Source: Prevotella sp.
GTDB lineage: Bacteria; Bacteroidota; Bacteroidia; Bacteroidales; Bacteroidaceae
Reading direction: 5' to 3'
Length of the DNA stretch: 64,000 nucleotides
Assembly: GCA_017548275.1 (NCBI GenBank)
Contig: JAFZAH010000049.1
Span: 62,001-126,000 of the forward strand
Shown here: one piece after another, positions 19,481-26,807 of the stretch
Layout: each line of letters starts with the position of its first letter
Numbering within the stretch: position 1 is the stretch's first letter
The notes under the pieces: model-generated
Databases searched by the model: none
What the model saw: the letters and a program-made list of their open reading frames with translations, nothing else
What the model was told of the DNA's origin: nothing
Position numbers and translations under genes: made by a program

Positions 19481-20740
19481 ATGAGATTTAAACATATTAT
19501 CATACTTTGGCTGTGTGTCATCTCGGCGGTGGCGCAGACATCGGACTCTCTGATTGTCAGCCAGTTGCGCGAGGAGGGCGTGAAGTTCTCGCACAACAAC
19601 TCGGTGACGCTGCTGATGTCGGGGCAGGAGAAGTTTGACGATATGTTTACCGCCATACGCCAGGCACAAAAAAGCATCCATCTGGAATATTTTAATTTCC
19701 GCAATGACTCCATCGCGTCGCTGCTCTTCGACCTGTTGGCAGAGCGGGCAGCCGCCGGGGTGGAGGTGCGCGCGCTATATGACGCCTTCGGCAACTCCTC
19801 GAACAACCGCCCCCTGAAAAACCGTCATATCAAGAGCATCCGTGAGCGGGGCATCGAGATATATGAGTTTGACCCCATCCGTTTCCCGTGGGTGAACCAT
19901 GTGTTTACGCGCGACCACCGGAAAATCGTCATCATCGACGGGAAAATAGCCTACACTGGCGGGATGAACGTGGCCGACTATTACATCAACGGCACGGAGG
20001 TGGTGGGCGAATGGCGCGACATGCACTGCCGCATCGAGGGCGACGAGGTGAACACCCTGCAAGCCATCTTCCTCAGTGCATGGAAGAAGGTGACCAAACA
20101 AGACATCCACGGACCTCAGTACTACCGCGGGCTGGGCAATATCGACTATGTCACCGGTCTGAAACCCGACACCACCGCCAATGCCGGCGAGAAAATGGTG
20201 GGCATCATCAACCGCGAGCCCCATGCATCGAATAAAATCATCCGGCAGTTTTACGTCAACGCCATCAACGACGCACAGGACAGCATCAAACTCATCAACC
20301 CCTATTTCACGTTGAATGGCAAACTGAAACGCGCACTGCGCAATGCCGTGAAACGCGGCGTGAAGGTGGAAATCATGTTGTCGGCCAAGAGCGACATACC
20401 CCTGACGCCCGACTGCGGATTTTACAATGCCCACCGGTTGATGAAGCACGGCGCCACGGTATGGATTTACAAACCGGGATTTCACCACACAAAAGTCATC
20501 ATGGTTGACGGACGTTTCTGCACTGTGGGCAGCGCAAACCTGAATGCCCGCAGCCTGAGTTGGGATTATGAGGAAAACGCCGTGATCATCGACCCTCATG
20601 TGACACAACAACTATGCGACATGTTCGACCGCGACAAACAGCAGTCATTCCTCCTGACCCCCGAATCATGGGACCAGTTCCGTACACCTTGGCAGAAGTT
20701 CCGCGGATGGTTCGCACACCTGCTGGCACCGTTCTTGTAA
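19481..20740 (+). CDS. Cardiolipin synthase / phospholipase D family protein
   Basis: The 419-residue protein carries two HxKxxxxD catalytic signatures, HRKIVIID near residue 146 and HTKVIMVD near 336, each followed by the typical glycine/asparagine segment (TGGMNVAD and VGSANLNARS). This is the phospholipase D superfamily, and the spacing fits bacterial cardiolipin synthases, which join phosphatidylglycerol to another phospholipid. Instead of the usual two N-terminal membrane helices it starts with one signal-like hydrophobic segment (MRFKHIIILWLCVISAVAQ), suggesting a periplasmic or envelope location; that is inference. It follows kdsD by 94 nt and may be read from the same promoter. Confidence 0.85.
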   Translation: MRFKHIIILWLCVISAVAQTSDSLIVSQLREEGVKFSHNNSVTLLMSGQEKFDDMFTAIRQAQKSIHLEYFNFRNDSIASLLFDLLAERAAAGVEVRALYDAFGNSSNNRPLKNRHIKSIRERGIEIYEFDPIRFPWVNHVFTRDHRKIVIIDGKIAYTGGMNVADYYINGTEVVGEWRDMHCRIEGDEVNTLQAIFLSAWKKVTKQDIHGPQYYRGLGNIDYVTGLKPDTTANAGEKMVGIINREPHASNKIIRQFYVNAINDAQDSIKLINPYFTLNGKLKRALRNAVKRGVKVEIMLSAKSDIPLTPDCGFYNAHRLMKHGATVWIYKPGFHHTKVIMVDGRFCTVGSANLNARSLSWDYEENAVIIDPHVTQQLCDMFDRDKQQSFLLTPESWDQFRTPWQKFRGWFAHLLAPFL

Positions 20741-21133
20741 AACAACGGATGTCACGGATGAAACGGATTTTGTCTGCAACGCTAACATAAATTACCAACA
20801 ATACTCATGAATTATCATTAATTATATGGAAAATTTATGGGAATTACATGTAAAATATACAGACAAAAACGCTTAAAGCAGGAAAACACGAGGAGATTTC
20901 TTTAACACGAATGGCCATGAATTTTTCATCAATTAAAATTGTTGATAAATTTATGGGGATTTATGTTAAGATAACGAACACTAATCAATCGAATCTTCAC
21001 GAATATTGGGCTGTAGGACTACGAATTGAACGAATGAAACGAATTCAAATGAGGGATTATCACCTCAAAAAAACAATTGACAACGTTTTATTTCACTATG
21101 CTATTTTTGCAGGTTTTGTAATTAGGGATAATT
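20741..21133. other. Non-coding stretch with degenerate ACGAAT/ACGGAT repeats
   Basis: No credible gene. It holds short imperfect repeats of the form ACGGAT-NNN-ACGGAT (around 20744-20770) and ACGAATT-NN-ACGAAT-NN-ACGAATT (around 21022-21048), related to those at 25454-26092. An open frame at 20911-21249 overlaps the end of the HNH gene and looks spurious. Confidence 0.5.
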
Positions 21134-22162
21134 TCACAGTCTTCGTATCTGCGAATATGTTTGAAATATATGCTCTCGGTGATAATCAAGAAATGCTTTG
21201 TTTGGTTTATAGAACTCAACTTGTGGAACAAAAATATGAGTTCCATTAAACTCTTTGTAAAACTCTGAACCTTTTAACTGGCTAGCTACTAGAACATTGT
21301 AATTATTGTCGATGGTAAAGAACCCCTTGTCAAACGCAAAGTGCAGGTCGCGACTCATTGCAATCCCATTGCAAGGGAGGAATTGTCCATTGTGGGCTTG
21401 CGGTTTGATGTGTGCAGCTTCCAAGTTACACAAATCACCATAGCGTATTACCTTCCGTGTAATAGCGCAACGATACTCGTATGCGAATAAAACAAACTGT
21501 CGAAATGTAACGCTATTAAACAGTTGCCCTCCCATTTGTTGCTCAACAATGAGTGTATCATCTTCTTCATGAGAAAGAATATCTGTCGATGCCGATTTCA
21601 GATAATCTTCTGCATCATTGCTAACTTCAATGTGCATGTCAATTCCAATAGCAGGTTTTTGAACAAAAACCAATTCCCCCTCATATATTGCATTAGAACG
21701 GTGTGGTTTTCTTGCGTTCTCATAAAGAAACTGGCCAAGGAATGCATAGCCATCTTCGCCGTCTCGTATTCGGGTAAGGCTATAGATTATTTCGCCATCA
21801 ACAACAAATTTCTCAAACACAGCTAAATCTCCTGTTTTGAAATATAAATCAGGGTCAATCTGCTGATTCATGTATATACGCACTTCATCGCGAGGATTAT
21901 CACCCACATAGTCAATGAGAGAATGTTTCTGATTGTGATAATCAATCGTGCATAACACTTTGACCGTTTTCTCAATGTATGTTGGGATAATGAACACAGG
22001 AGCCTTGTCATTCAATGCTACTGATGAAAGATGAGGGAAGAATGGTAAACACTCTTTTGCGATTAGGAAATAACGTCCACGCTGAGGTTTCCCATTGTTC
22101 CTCTCCACTGACCCCATTTCTTGACTTCCAACTTTGTGAATGTAATATGATGACATAGACAA
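21134..22162 (-). CDS. HNH-family restriction endonuclease (predicted)
   Basis: A 342-residue protein with a C-terminal HNH nuclease signature (about 225-290): CAITRK, then EAAHIKP with the catalytic His, then NGIAMSRDLHFAFDKGFF. This is the HNH_2-type arrangement seen in type II and related restriction enzymes. The N-terminal 200 residues have no motif I recognise and probably provide DNA recognition. It is the last gene of the minus-strand set with two C5-cytosine methyltransferases, 3 nt after the second one, which supports the restriction role. Base composition is clearly more AT-rich than the envelope genes, a sign of transfer. Recognition sequence cannot be deduced. Confidence 0.85.
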   Translation of the reverse strand: MSMSSYYIHKVGSQEMGSVERNNGKPQRGRYFLIAKECLPFFPHLSSVALNDKAPVFIIPTYIEKTVKVLCTIDYHNQKHSLIDYVGDNPRDEVRIYMNQQIDPDLYFKTGDLAVFEKFVVDGEIIYSLTRIRDGEDGYAFLGQFLYENARKPHRSNAIYEGELVFVQKPAIGIDMHIEVSNDAEDYLKSASTDILSHEEDDTLIVEQQMGGQLFNSVTFRQFVLFAYEYRCAITRKVIRYGDLCNLEAAHIKPQAHNGQFLPCNGIAMSRDLHFAFDKGFFTIDNNYNVLVASQLKGSEFYKEFNGTHIFVPQVEFYKPNKAFLDYHREHIFQTYSQIRRL

Positions 22163-22165
22163 AAA

Positions 22166-23419
22166 CTATTGATTATTTCTGTATTTATTTATCACTTTGT
22201 ACAATGCCTCAGCGATGATTCTTGCAAATTTAGGAGGTACGGCATTACCAACCATCTTGTATTGGTACATCATTGCACCTAGAAATTCAAAATCATCGTC
22301 GAAAGATTGAAGTCTAGCAGCTTCTCTTACAGTTATTGAGCGTGCTTGCTCTGGGTCAGGATGGATATGGCGCATTCCATCTTTATAAAGATGGGCAGGA
22401 ATAGTATTACTTGGTTCATTTTCACGCAACACATAATACTTATGGATATTGCTCTTCTTACCTGTTACCTCAGTATAAAGTTCCTTCAAATTATTTATGC
22501 TAACATACTTCATATTTCCAGATTTGATGTCTTCTGCCAACATTTGAAAAACACCAATATCTCGCTTGCTATGGAAACGTGGCACATGATTTAAGTATCC
22601 TTCTACATTGATTGGGGCATGAGAGTATTTCTTACCATTTTCCTTTATCTCGCCATCTACGGGGTATATTTTCGGTAAATCACCTATGGCTTCTGTAACC
22701 GTCTTATGTTTTGTTCTATATGATGGTATGATATTGTGGTAAAAGTCGTAGAGAATCTGATCACATTTGTCCTCCATAAAATCATTCCCTTTACATCCGA
22801 ATGTTTTTTCTTGTATTCCAAGAATAATCAACCTTCGGCGGTGTTGGGGAACACCGAAATCTGCCACGTCGAATAAAGCCTCTTTCAGATTGGAGATTAT
22901 ACGATAACCCGCCTCACCAAAAGCTTTATGGATAATTCGAGTAATAGGTTCTCCCGTTGGTGCTGCGCTAAGCAAACCAACAACATTTTCAAAGACGAAG
23001 AAATCTGGTTTATAATGACTTACAACCTTGATATAACTCTCAAAAAGGAAATTTCGATAGTCATTTCGCATTCCGTTCTCATCTCGTATTCTTCCTGCTA
23101 AAGAATATGCTTGACATGGAGGACCACCAATTATTACATCAACCTTGTTTCCACCAACCAATGTATCAAGACCATTGTGAGAACCGAATTCATCATCCGC
23201 AAAACCTCCAAACAATTCATCAGTACGTTGGATGTCGAAACGAATAACTTCTTCTTCTGCATTCTTATGTCCCCATTTAGTCTTTAACCGATGCACAAGC
23301 GTAACACACATGGGGGTCTCCCATTCCACGCATCCTAAAATATGGTAATGCCCTTCTTGAGCAAAACCATCAGTCATTCCCCCACAACCCGCAAATAAAT
23401 CTATTGTGTTTAAAGTCAT
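22166..23419 (-). CDS. DNA (cytosine-5)-methyltransferase, second of the pair
   Basis: The 417-residue protein has the C5-methyltransferase motifs in order: DLFAGCGGMTDGF (motif I, SAM binding, about 7-19), GGPPCQAYSLAGR (motif IV, catalytic Cys near 102), ENV (motif VI, near 151), QHRRRLIILGI (motif VIII) and GNAVPPKFARIIAEAL (motif X near the end). It methylates cytosine at C5 in a specific sequence. It lies 4 nt after the first methyltransferase and 3 nt before the HNH nuclease, so the three form one operon. Two C5 enzymes in one system suggest an asymmetric site with one enzyme per strand; this is inference. Confidence 0.93.
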   Translation of the reverse strand: MTLNTIDLFAGCGGMTDGFAQEGHYHILGCVEWETPMCVTLVHRLKTKWGHKNAEEEVIRFDIQRTDELFGGFADDEFGSHNGLDTLVGGNKVDVIIGGPPCQAYSLAGRIRDENGMRNDYRNFLFESYIKVVSHYKPDFFVFENVVGLLSAAPTGEPITRIIHKAFGEAGYRIISNLKEALFDVADFGVPQHRRRLIILGIQEKTFGCKGNDFMEDKCDQILYDFYHNIIPSYRTKHKTVTEAIGDLPKIYPVDGEIKENGKKYSHAPINVEGYLNHVPRFHSKRDIGVFQMLAEDIKSGNMKYVSINNLKELYTEVTGKKSNIHKYYVLRENEPSNTIPAHLYKDGMRHIHPDPEQARSITVREAARLQSFDDDFEFLGAMMYQYKMVGNAVPPKFARIIAEALYKVINKYRNNQ

Positions 23420-23423
23420 TTCA

Positions 23424-24485
23424 CTACAAATATCTTTTTAGTTCTTCCGCAATAGCCTTTGCCATCAATGGTGGAACAGCATTTCCTACCTGACGATTTT
23501 GTTGAGTTCTATTCCCCATAAAAACGAAATCATCAGGGAATGACTGTAAGCGTGCATTTTCTCGAACTGTCGGACAACGATTCCACTTATAATGAAAATG
23601 ATTCCTATGACCAGTGTCTATCGTTCCTGATGGTTTGCTGCTACAATACCTCGTCCATGCGACATGGAATTTTCGGCTATCTCCTACACCATTGGGTAAA
23701 TCCTTGTAGTTTCCTCCATCTGGAACTTGAGCTATCGTTTCTTTCACAAAAGTTTTATGGTTAACAGCAACGTGGTTGTACAGCACATCATTATTACCAC
23801 GCATCATTCTTTGGAAATCAGTTTCTGGTTTTTGAGAATATGAAGATATTTCATCGCCAAGTTCCTCTATCAATGCTGGTAAATCGCCAATAGCATCTTT
23901 ACAAGTGACATAATCCTCTGGTTTCAAAAATGGTTGTGGAAAATGGAATGCTTCTTTTGCATCATAGATTCCTATAAAGACAAGCCTCCGCCTCAATTGA
24001 GGCACGCCATAATCAGCAGCACAGACAATCTTTGAAGTCATTTTATAACCCATGCTAGTAAATCTCTTTAGAATTTCATCTTTTACCTCTCCTTTATAAA
24101 GTGAAGCCATTCCTGGTACATTCTCTATCATAAAGGCTTTTGGACGATAACGTCTGACTGTTTCTATCATGGCTAAATAGAGTTTGTTTCTAACATCGTC
24201 AAACTTCCTAGGGCCTGTAAGGCTAAAGCCCTGACAAGGAGGGCCTCCTACGATAACGTCTATTCTACGTCCATTTATGGCCTTATCTATTTCATTAACA
24301 GTCTCATCCTTTGAAAGATCTGCTTTAAGTGTTTTAGCACCATGATGATTAAATTCAAACGTTTTTAGTGCAGCCTCATCAAAGTCAACTCCAAGCAGCA
24401 CATTATACCCTGCCATCTCATAGCCTTTCGACAATCCTCCACACCCGCAAAACAAATCTAAAACAGTGTATTTCTTCTTTGACAT
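23424..24485 (-). CDS. DNA (cytosine-5)-methyltransferase, first of the pair
   Basis: With the start at 24485 (MSKKKYT) the product has 353 residues, with DLFCGCGGLSKGY (motif I, about 10-22), GGPPCQGFSLTG (motif IV, catalytic Cys 84), ENV (121-123), QLRRRLVFIGI (motif VIII) and GNAVPPLMAKAIAEEL (motif X). An in-frame TTG at 24542 would add 19 residues, but that stretch is a terminator hairpin and a conserved RNA motif, so the ATG at 24485 is preferred. The start codon sits immediately after the U-run of an intrinsic terminator, which points to expression control by attenuation. Together with the next two genes it forms a type II R-M operon. Confidence 0.93.
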   Translation of the reverse strand: MSKKKYTVLDLFCGCGGLSKGYEMAGYNVLLGVDFDEAALKTFEFNHHGAKTLKADLSKDETVNEIDKAINGRRIDVIVGGPPCQGFSLTGPRKFDDVRNKLYLAMIETVRRYRPKAFMIENVPGMASLYKGEVKDEILKRFTSMGYKMTSKIVCAADYGVPQLRRRLVFIGIYDAKEAFHFPQPFLKPEDYVTCKDAIGDLPALIEELGDEISSYSQKPETDFQRMMRGNNDVLYNHVAVNHKTFVKETIAQVPDGGNYKDLPNGVGDSRKFHVAWTRYCSSKPSGTIDTGHRNHFHYKWNRCPTVRENARLQSFPDDFVFMGNRTQQNRQVGNAVPPLMAKAIAEELKRYL

Positions 24486-24660
24486 GAAAAAAGCCCTCTC
24501 TTCGTTTCGAAAAGGGGGCGTGGAAGAGAAGTGTTTAAGCAAGGCCTACCACAGCCCACATCAGACAACTATCCATCAGTCCACGCCCTATTGAGCGCAA
24601 ACATCCAGTTGCTTGTCTGACTGATGTTTCTTTAGAGTGGTAGTTCTGCTTAACCAGTCA
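24486..24660 (-). ncRNA. Structured leader RNA C, upstream of the cytosine methyltransferase operon
   Basis: Minus-strand element with a three-part long-range helix: TTAAGCA / TGCTTAA (plus 24647-24653 with 24535-24541), CTACCAC / GTGGTAG (24637-24643 with 24546-24552) and ACATCAG / CTGATGT (24621-24627 with 24558-24564). The second strand holds the motif GGCTGTGGTAGGCC (24543-24556). A further stem, GGGCGTGGA / TCCACGCCC, competes with the terminator in front of the gene. The same architecture with different flanking sequence occurs in elements A and B. No promoter was seen, so it is probably read through from the 91-residue gene upstream. Confidence 0.65.
24487..24519 (-). terminator. Intrinsic terminator abutting the first methyltransferase start (attenuator)
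   Basis: Read on the minus strand, GCCCCCTTTTCG pairs with CGAAGAGAGGGC (12 bp with one C.A mismatch, loop AAA), followed by six U and then, one base later, the start codon. Its 5' arm shares GCCC (plus 24516-24519) with the 3' arm of the stem GGGCGTGGA / TCCACGCCC (plus 24516-24524 and 24580-24588) of the upstream RNA element, so the two structures exclude each other. Confidence 0.75.
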
Positions 24661-24707
24661 AATCAAGGATGTCAAAAACTCTATATTTCCTTTACTGTTA
24701 AGTTATT

Positions 24708-24983
24708 TTACTCTATTTGCAATCTGTCTTTCATCAACTCACAAGCCATTTCATAGACCATGTCTTCGTCATCACAAGTCACAAAGGATTCTTCCATCAG
24801 GCGGTTGTAAAGGGTAGCCTGTTGGTCGTCCATGACTCTTGCACCAGTGTTAAGGTCGATATATCCACTGAAATCATCATCCGGATGGAAGTTGATGCCA
24901 AGGTCATAGACGATGTGGTGGAAGAAGTCTTTCACTCCCTCGACAGTAGTGATATGAGAGTCGTGTGAGTACTTAGCCATCAC
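24708..24983 (-). CDS. Conserved-looking small acidic protein of unknown function
   Basis: A 91-residue, strongly acidic protein starting MMAKYSHDSHITTVEGVKDF (either of the first two Met could be used). It has no signal peptide, membrane segment or motif I can assign. It lies between structured RNA leader A and leader C, upstream of the two methyltransferases and the HNH nuclease, in the same direction, so it may be co-transcribed with them. A regulator, antirestriction-type acidic protein or unrelated cargo are all possible; none is shown by the sequence. Confidence 0.65.
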   Translation of the reverse strand: MMAKYSHDSHITTVEGVKDFFHHIVYDLGINFHPDDDFSGYIDLNTGARVMDDQQATLYNRLMEESFVTCDDEDMVYEMACELMKDRLQIE

Positions 24984-24989
24984 ATTTTA

Positions 24990-25372
24990 GAGTTGTTCGC
25001 AAGCATCCTAAGGCGAACAGGGTAAAACATCTGACTAACTACAAATAAAAAAACGTGGATGCTTAACTCATGCCTGTTTGACCTCGAGGCCTACCACAGC
25101 CCAACCGGAAAACAGACAGAGAAACACCCACGTTGGAGCATATAGATACACCGTAAAGTGTGCCAGAAGGTACACGACCTTCGCAGCACACTACGGAGAT
25201 GCTTATACACACCCCGTGGCTGCCACCTCTGCTATGTTATTGTCCGGTTTTCGAATGTGGTAGTTTCGAGGACCAAAAACAAAGCGTCAGTAACGCCTTT
25301 TTAATATGTAGCGCCCTGCCCACGGGCTCGGCTCAACTCGATGAACCTCACAGCCGAATGGGGCAGATAGCG
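24990..25372 (-). ncRNA. Structured leader RNA A, upstream of the 91-residue gene
   Basis: Read on the minus strand after a TATATTTG promoter box: a closing stem CTGCCC / GGGCAG (plus 25361-25366 with 25316-25321); a hairpin AAAGGCGT...ACGCTTT; the long-range helix CCTCGA, CTACCACA, AACCGG (plus 25266-25271, 25256-25263, 25244-25249) with CCGGTT, TGTGGTAG, TCGAGG (25103-25108, 25091-25098, 25082-25087); a long central hairpin 25151-25196 with tip GAAGGT / ACCTTC; and a terminal stem ACGTGGGTGTTT (25122-25133) with AAGCATCCACGT (25053-25064) followed by seven U. Downstream a hairpin TGTTCGC / GCGAACA (24994-25019) shows GGATGCTT in its loop, complementary to AAGCATCC of the terminal stem. G.U pairs fit only the minus strand. 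Confidence 0.75.
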
Positions 25373-25376
25373 ACTG

Positions 25377-25384
25377 CAAATATA
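25377..25384 (-). promoter_or_regulatory. -7 box for RNA element A
   Basis: TATATTTG on the minus strand, followed by GCAGTCGCTATCTGCC; element B has TATCTTTG in the same position before GCAATTGCTATCTGCC. No good TTTG upstream element was found. Transcription would start near 25370, giving a leader of about 385 nt before the 91-residue gene. Confidence 0.55.
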
Positions 25385-25453
25385 CAAAGATTTTCGAAAA
25401 GAAAAGAAAAAGGGCACAAAAACTTGAATGTTCCTTGACTAAGCGGAATGTTC

Positions 25454-26092
25454 AGACGAACACAGATAACGCGAATATACACGAATCTGTTGCCTACGGC
25501 CAATAAAAACGGATTCGAGATATGTCTAAGGAATTTAGGAAGAAAGGAATTGACGGCTAACGCCAAACTTCTAAACTCCATGACTCCGTAGAATGTTTTG
25601 ACAAGCATGACAACTAAAACAACGGATTAAACGGATTCTTGTTAAGGACTACGAATTAGACGAATGAAACGAATTCGTATGAGGAAGAACACTAAACCCT
25701 AAACACTCAGCACTCAACCATTTAGACGAACACTGATAACGCGAATATACACGAATCTGCTGCCTACGGACAATGACACGGATTCGAGATATGTCTAAGG
25801 AATATAGGAGGAAAGGAATTGACGGCTAACGCCGAACTCCTAAACTCCTAGACGAACACGACGACGAAAACAACGGATGTCACGGAGGAGACGGATTCTT
25901 ATCTGACTACGAATTAGACGAATGAAACGAATTCGTATGAGGAAGAACACTAAACCCTAAACACTCTACGCTCAACCATATAAACAACGGATGAGACGGA
26001 TTCTTGTTAAGGACTACGAATTTAACGAATTACACGAATTGAGCCAATTCAAATGAGGGAGAACACTAAACCCTAAACACTCTACACTCAAC
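25454..26092. repeat. Tandem degenerate intergenic repeats (about 270-bp period)
   Basis: A unit starting AGACGAACAC-GATAACGCG at 25454 recurs at 25724. Its second half (AACAACGGAT...ACGGATTCTT...GACTACGAATT...GAAGAACACTAAACCCTAAACACTC) occurs a third time from about 25982. Copies differ by substitutions and small gaps. No gene fits: the open frames here are short and run across the repeats. Related short pieces lie at 20744-20770 and 21022-21055. Confidence 0.75.
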
Positions 26093-26093
26093 C

Positions 26094-26717
26094 TCAAATT
26101 TTGTTGATATCCACATAGCCCTGCATCACAGCGTAGATGGTCAGGGCGGACACGCTGCGCATGCCCAGTTTCTCCATGATATTTTTACGGTGGGTGATGA
26201 CGGTAGTGAGTCCGATGTTGAGCCGTGCGGCAATCTCTTTGTTTATCAATCCTTGGGCAATAAGGGCGAGCACCTCCACCTCGCGTGGGCTGAGCAGTTT
26301 ATTTTCAGACGGTTTCTTCGCTTTATCTGATGTATTTTTAGCATGCGGGAGTTGGTCGTTACCATGATGTCCTGCTTGCAACATCATGAGTGCGTCGCGC
26401 ACCAGTTGTTTTTCCGGTACGCTGATACAAAGGCAATGAAAATCAGCGAGTTGCTTTTCAACGTCTTGCGATGTGGTCAGTACAATGGTGTGTTTTCTCC
26501 GTTCAGCGAAGTAGGCACGGTGCTGCACCACGATGCTCATATCCACGAAACAATGAACATACGTGTCAGGATTGTTCGCCTGCCATTCCGCCCATGAGCC
26601 GAAGGTGTCAATGGTCAACGTGGGCATCACGCTGAGCAGCATGGATTTCAGCCCCATCACAGCGAGTGTGTTGGGGTCGATGACAGCCATTTTAGGATAC
26701 CCTTCATGTATATCCAT
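26094..26717 (-). CDS. LuxR-type transcriptional regulator with receiver-like N-terminus
   Basis: A 207-residue protein with a C-terminal LuxR/NarL helix-turn-helix (about 145-200: LSPREVEVLALIAQGLINKEIA, then THRKNIMEKLGM). The N-terminal 110 residues have the size and alternation of a response-regulator receiver domain (AVIDPNTLAVMGLKSML), but I see no clear phospho-acceptor Asp/Lys set, so phosphorylation is doubtful. It lies 90 nt after the hemerythrin-LuxR gene in the same direction, with a very similar HTH and C-terminus (VDINKI against VDISSI), suggesting duplication and a shared or competing target set. Confidence 0.85.
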   Translation of the reverse strand: MDIHEGYPKMAVIDPNTLAVMGLKSMLLSVMPTLTIDTFGSWAEWQANNPDTYVHCFVDMSIVVQHRAYFAERRKHTIVLTTSQDVEKQLADFHCLCISVPEKQLVRDALMMLQAGHHGNDQLPHAKNTSDKAKKPSENKLLSPREVEVLALIAQGLINKEIAARLNIGLTTVITHRKNIMEKLGMRSVSALTIYAVMQGYVDINKI

Positions 26718-26773
26718 GTGGTTGAGGGATTAGGGTTGAGGGTTTGGTGTTCTGGGGAAATCTTTTGCACCTT

Positions 26774-26804
26774 GCTCCCTCCCCTTGGGAAGGGGCGAGG
26801 GTGG
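26774..26804. repeat. C/G-rich intergenic repeat
   Basis: CTCCCTCCCCTTGGGAAGGGG followed by CGAGGGTGGG, between the two LuxR-type genes. It is related to the C-rich blocks at 19393, 45037 and 57918 and contains the small palindrome CCCCTTGGGAAGGGG. Confidence 0.5.
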
Positions 26805-26807
26805 GTT

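Noticed and set aside
20911-21249. 112-codon open frame on the plus strand
   Set aside because: It crosses the degenerate ACGAAT repeats and overlaps the end of the HNH nuclease gene; the translation has no coding character.
24990-25372. tmRNA, RNase P RNA or SRP RNA
   Set aside because: None of the signature sequences of these RNAs is present, and a second diverged copy exists at about 50056-50450.
24990-25372. Retron non-coding RNA
   Set aside because: No reverse transcriptase gene is found near either copy.
25454-26092. Possible CRISPR array
   Set aside because: Repeat units are about 270 bp and degenerate, with no short regular repeats or unique spacers and no cas genes.
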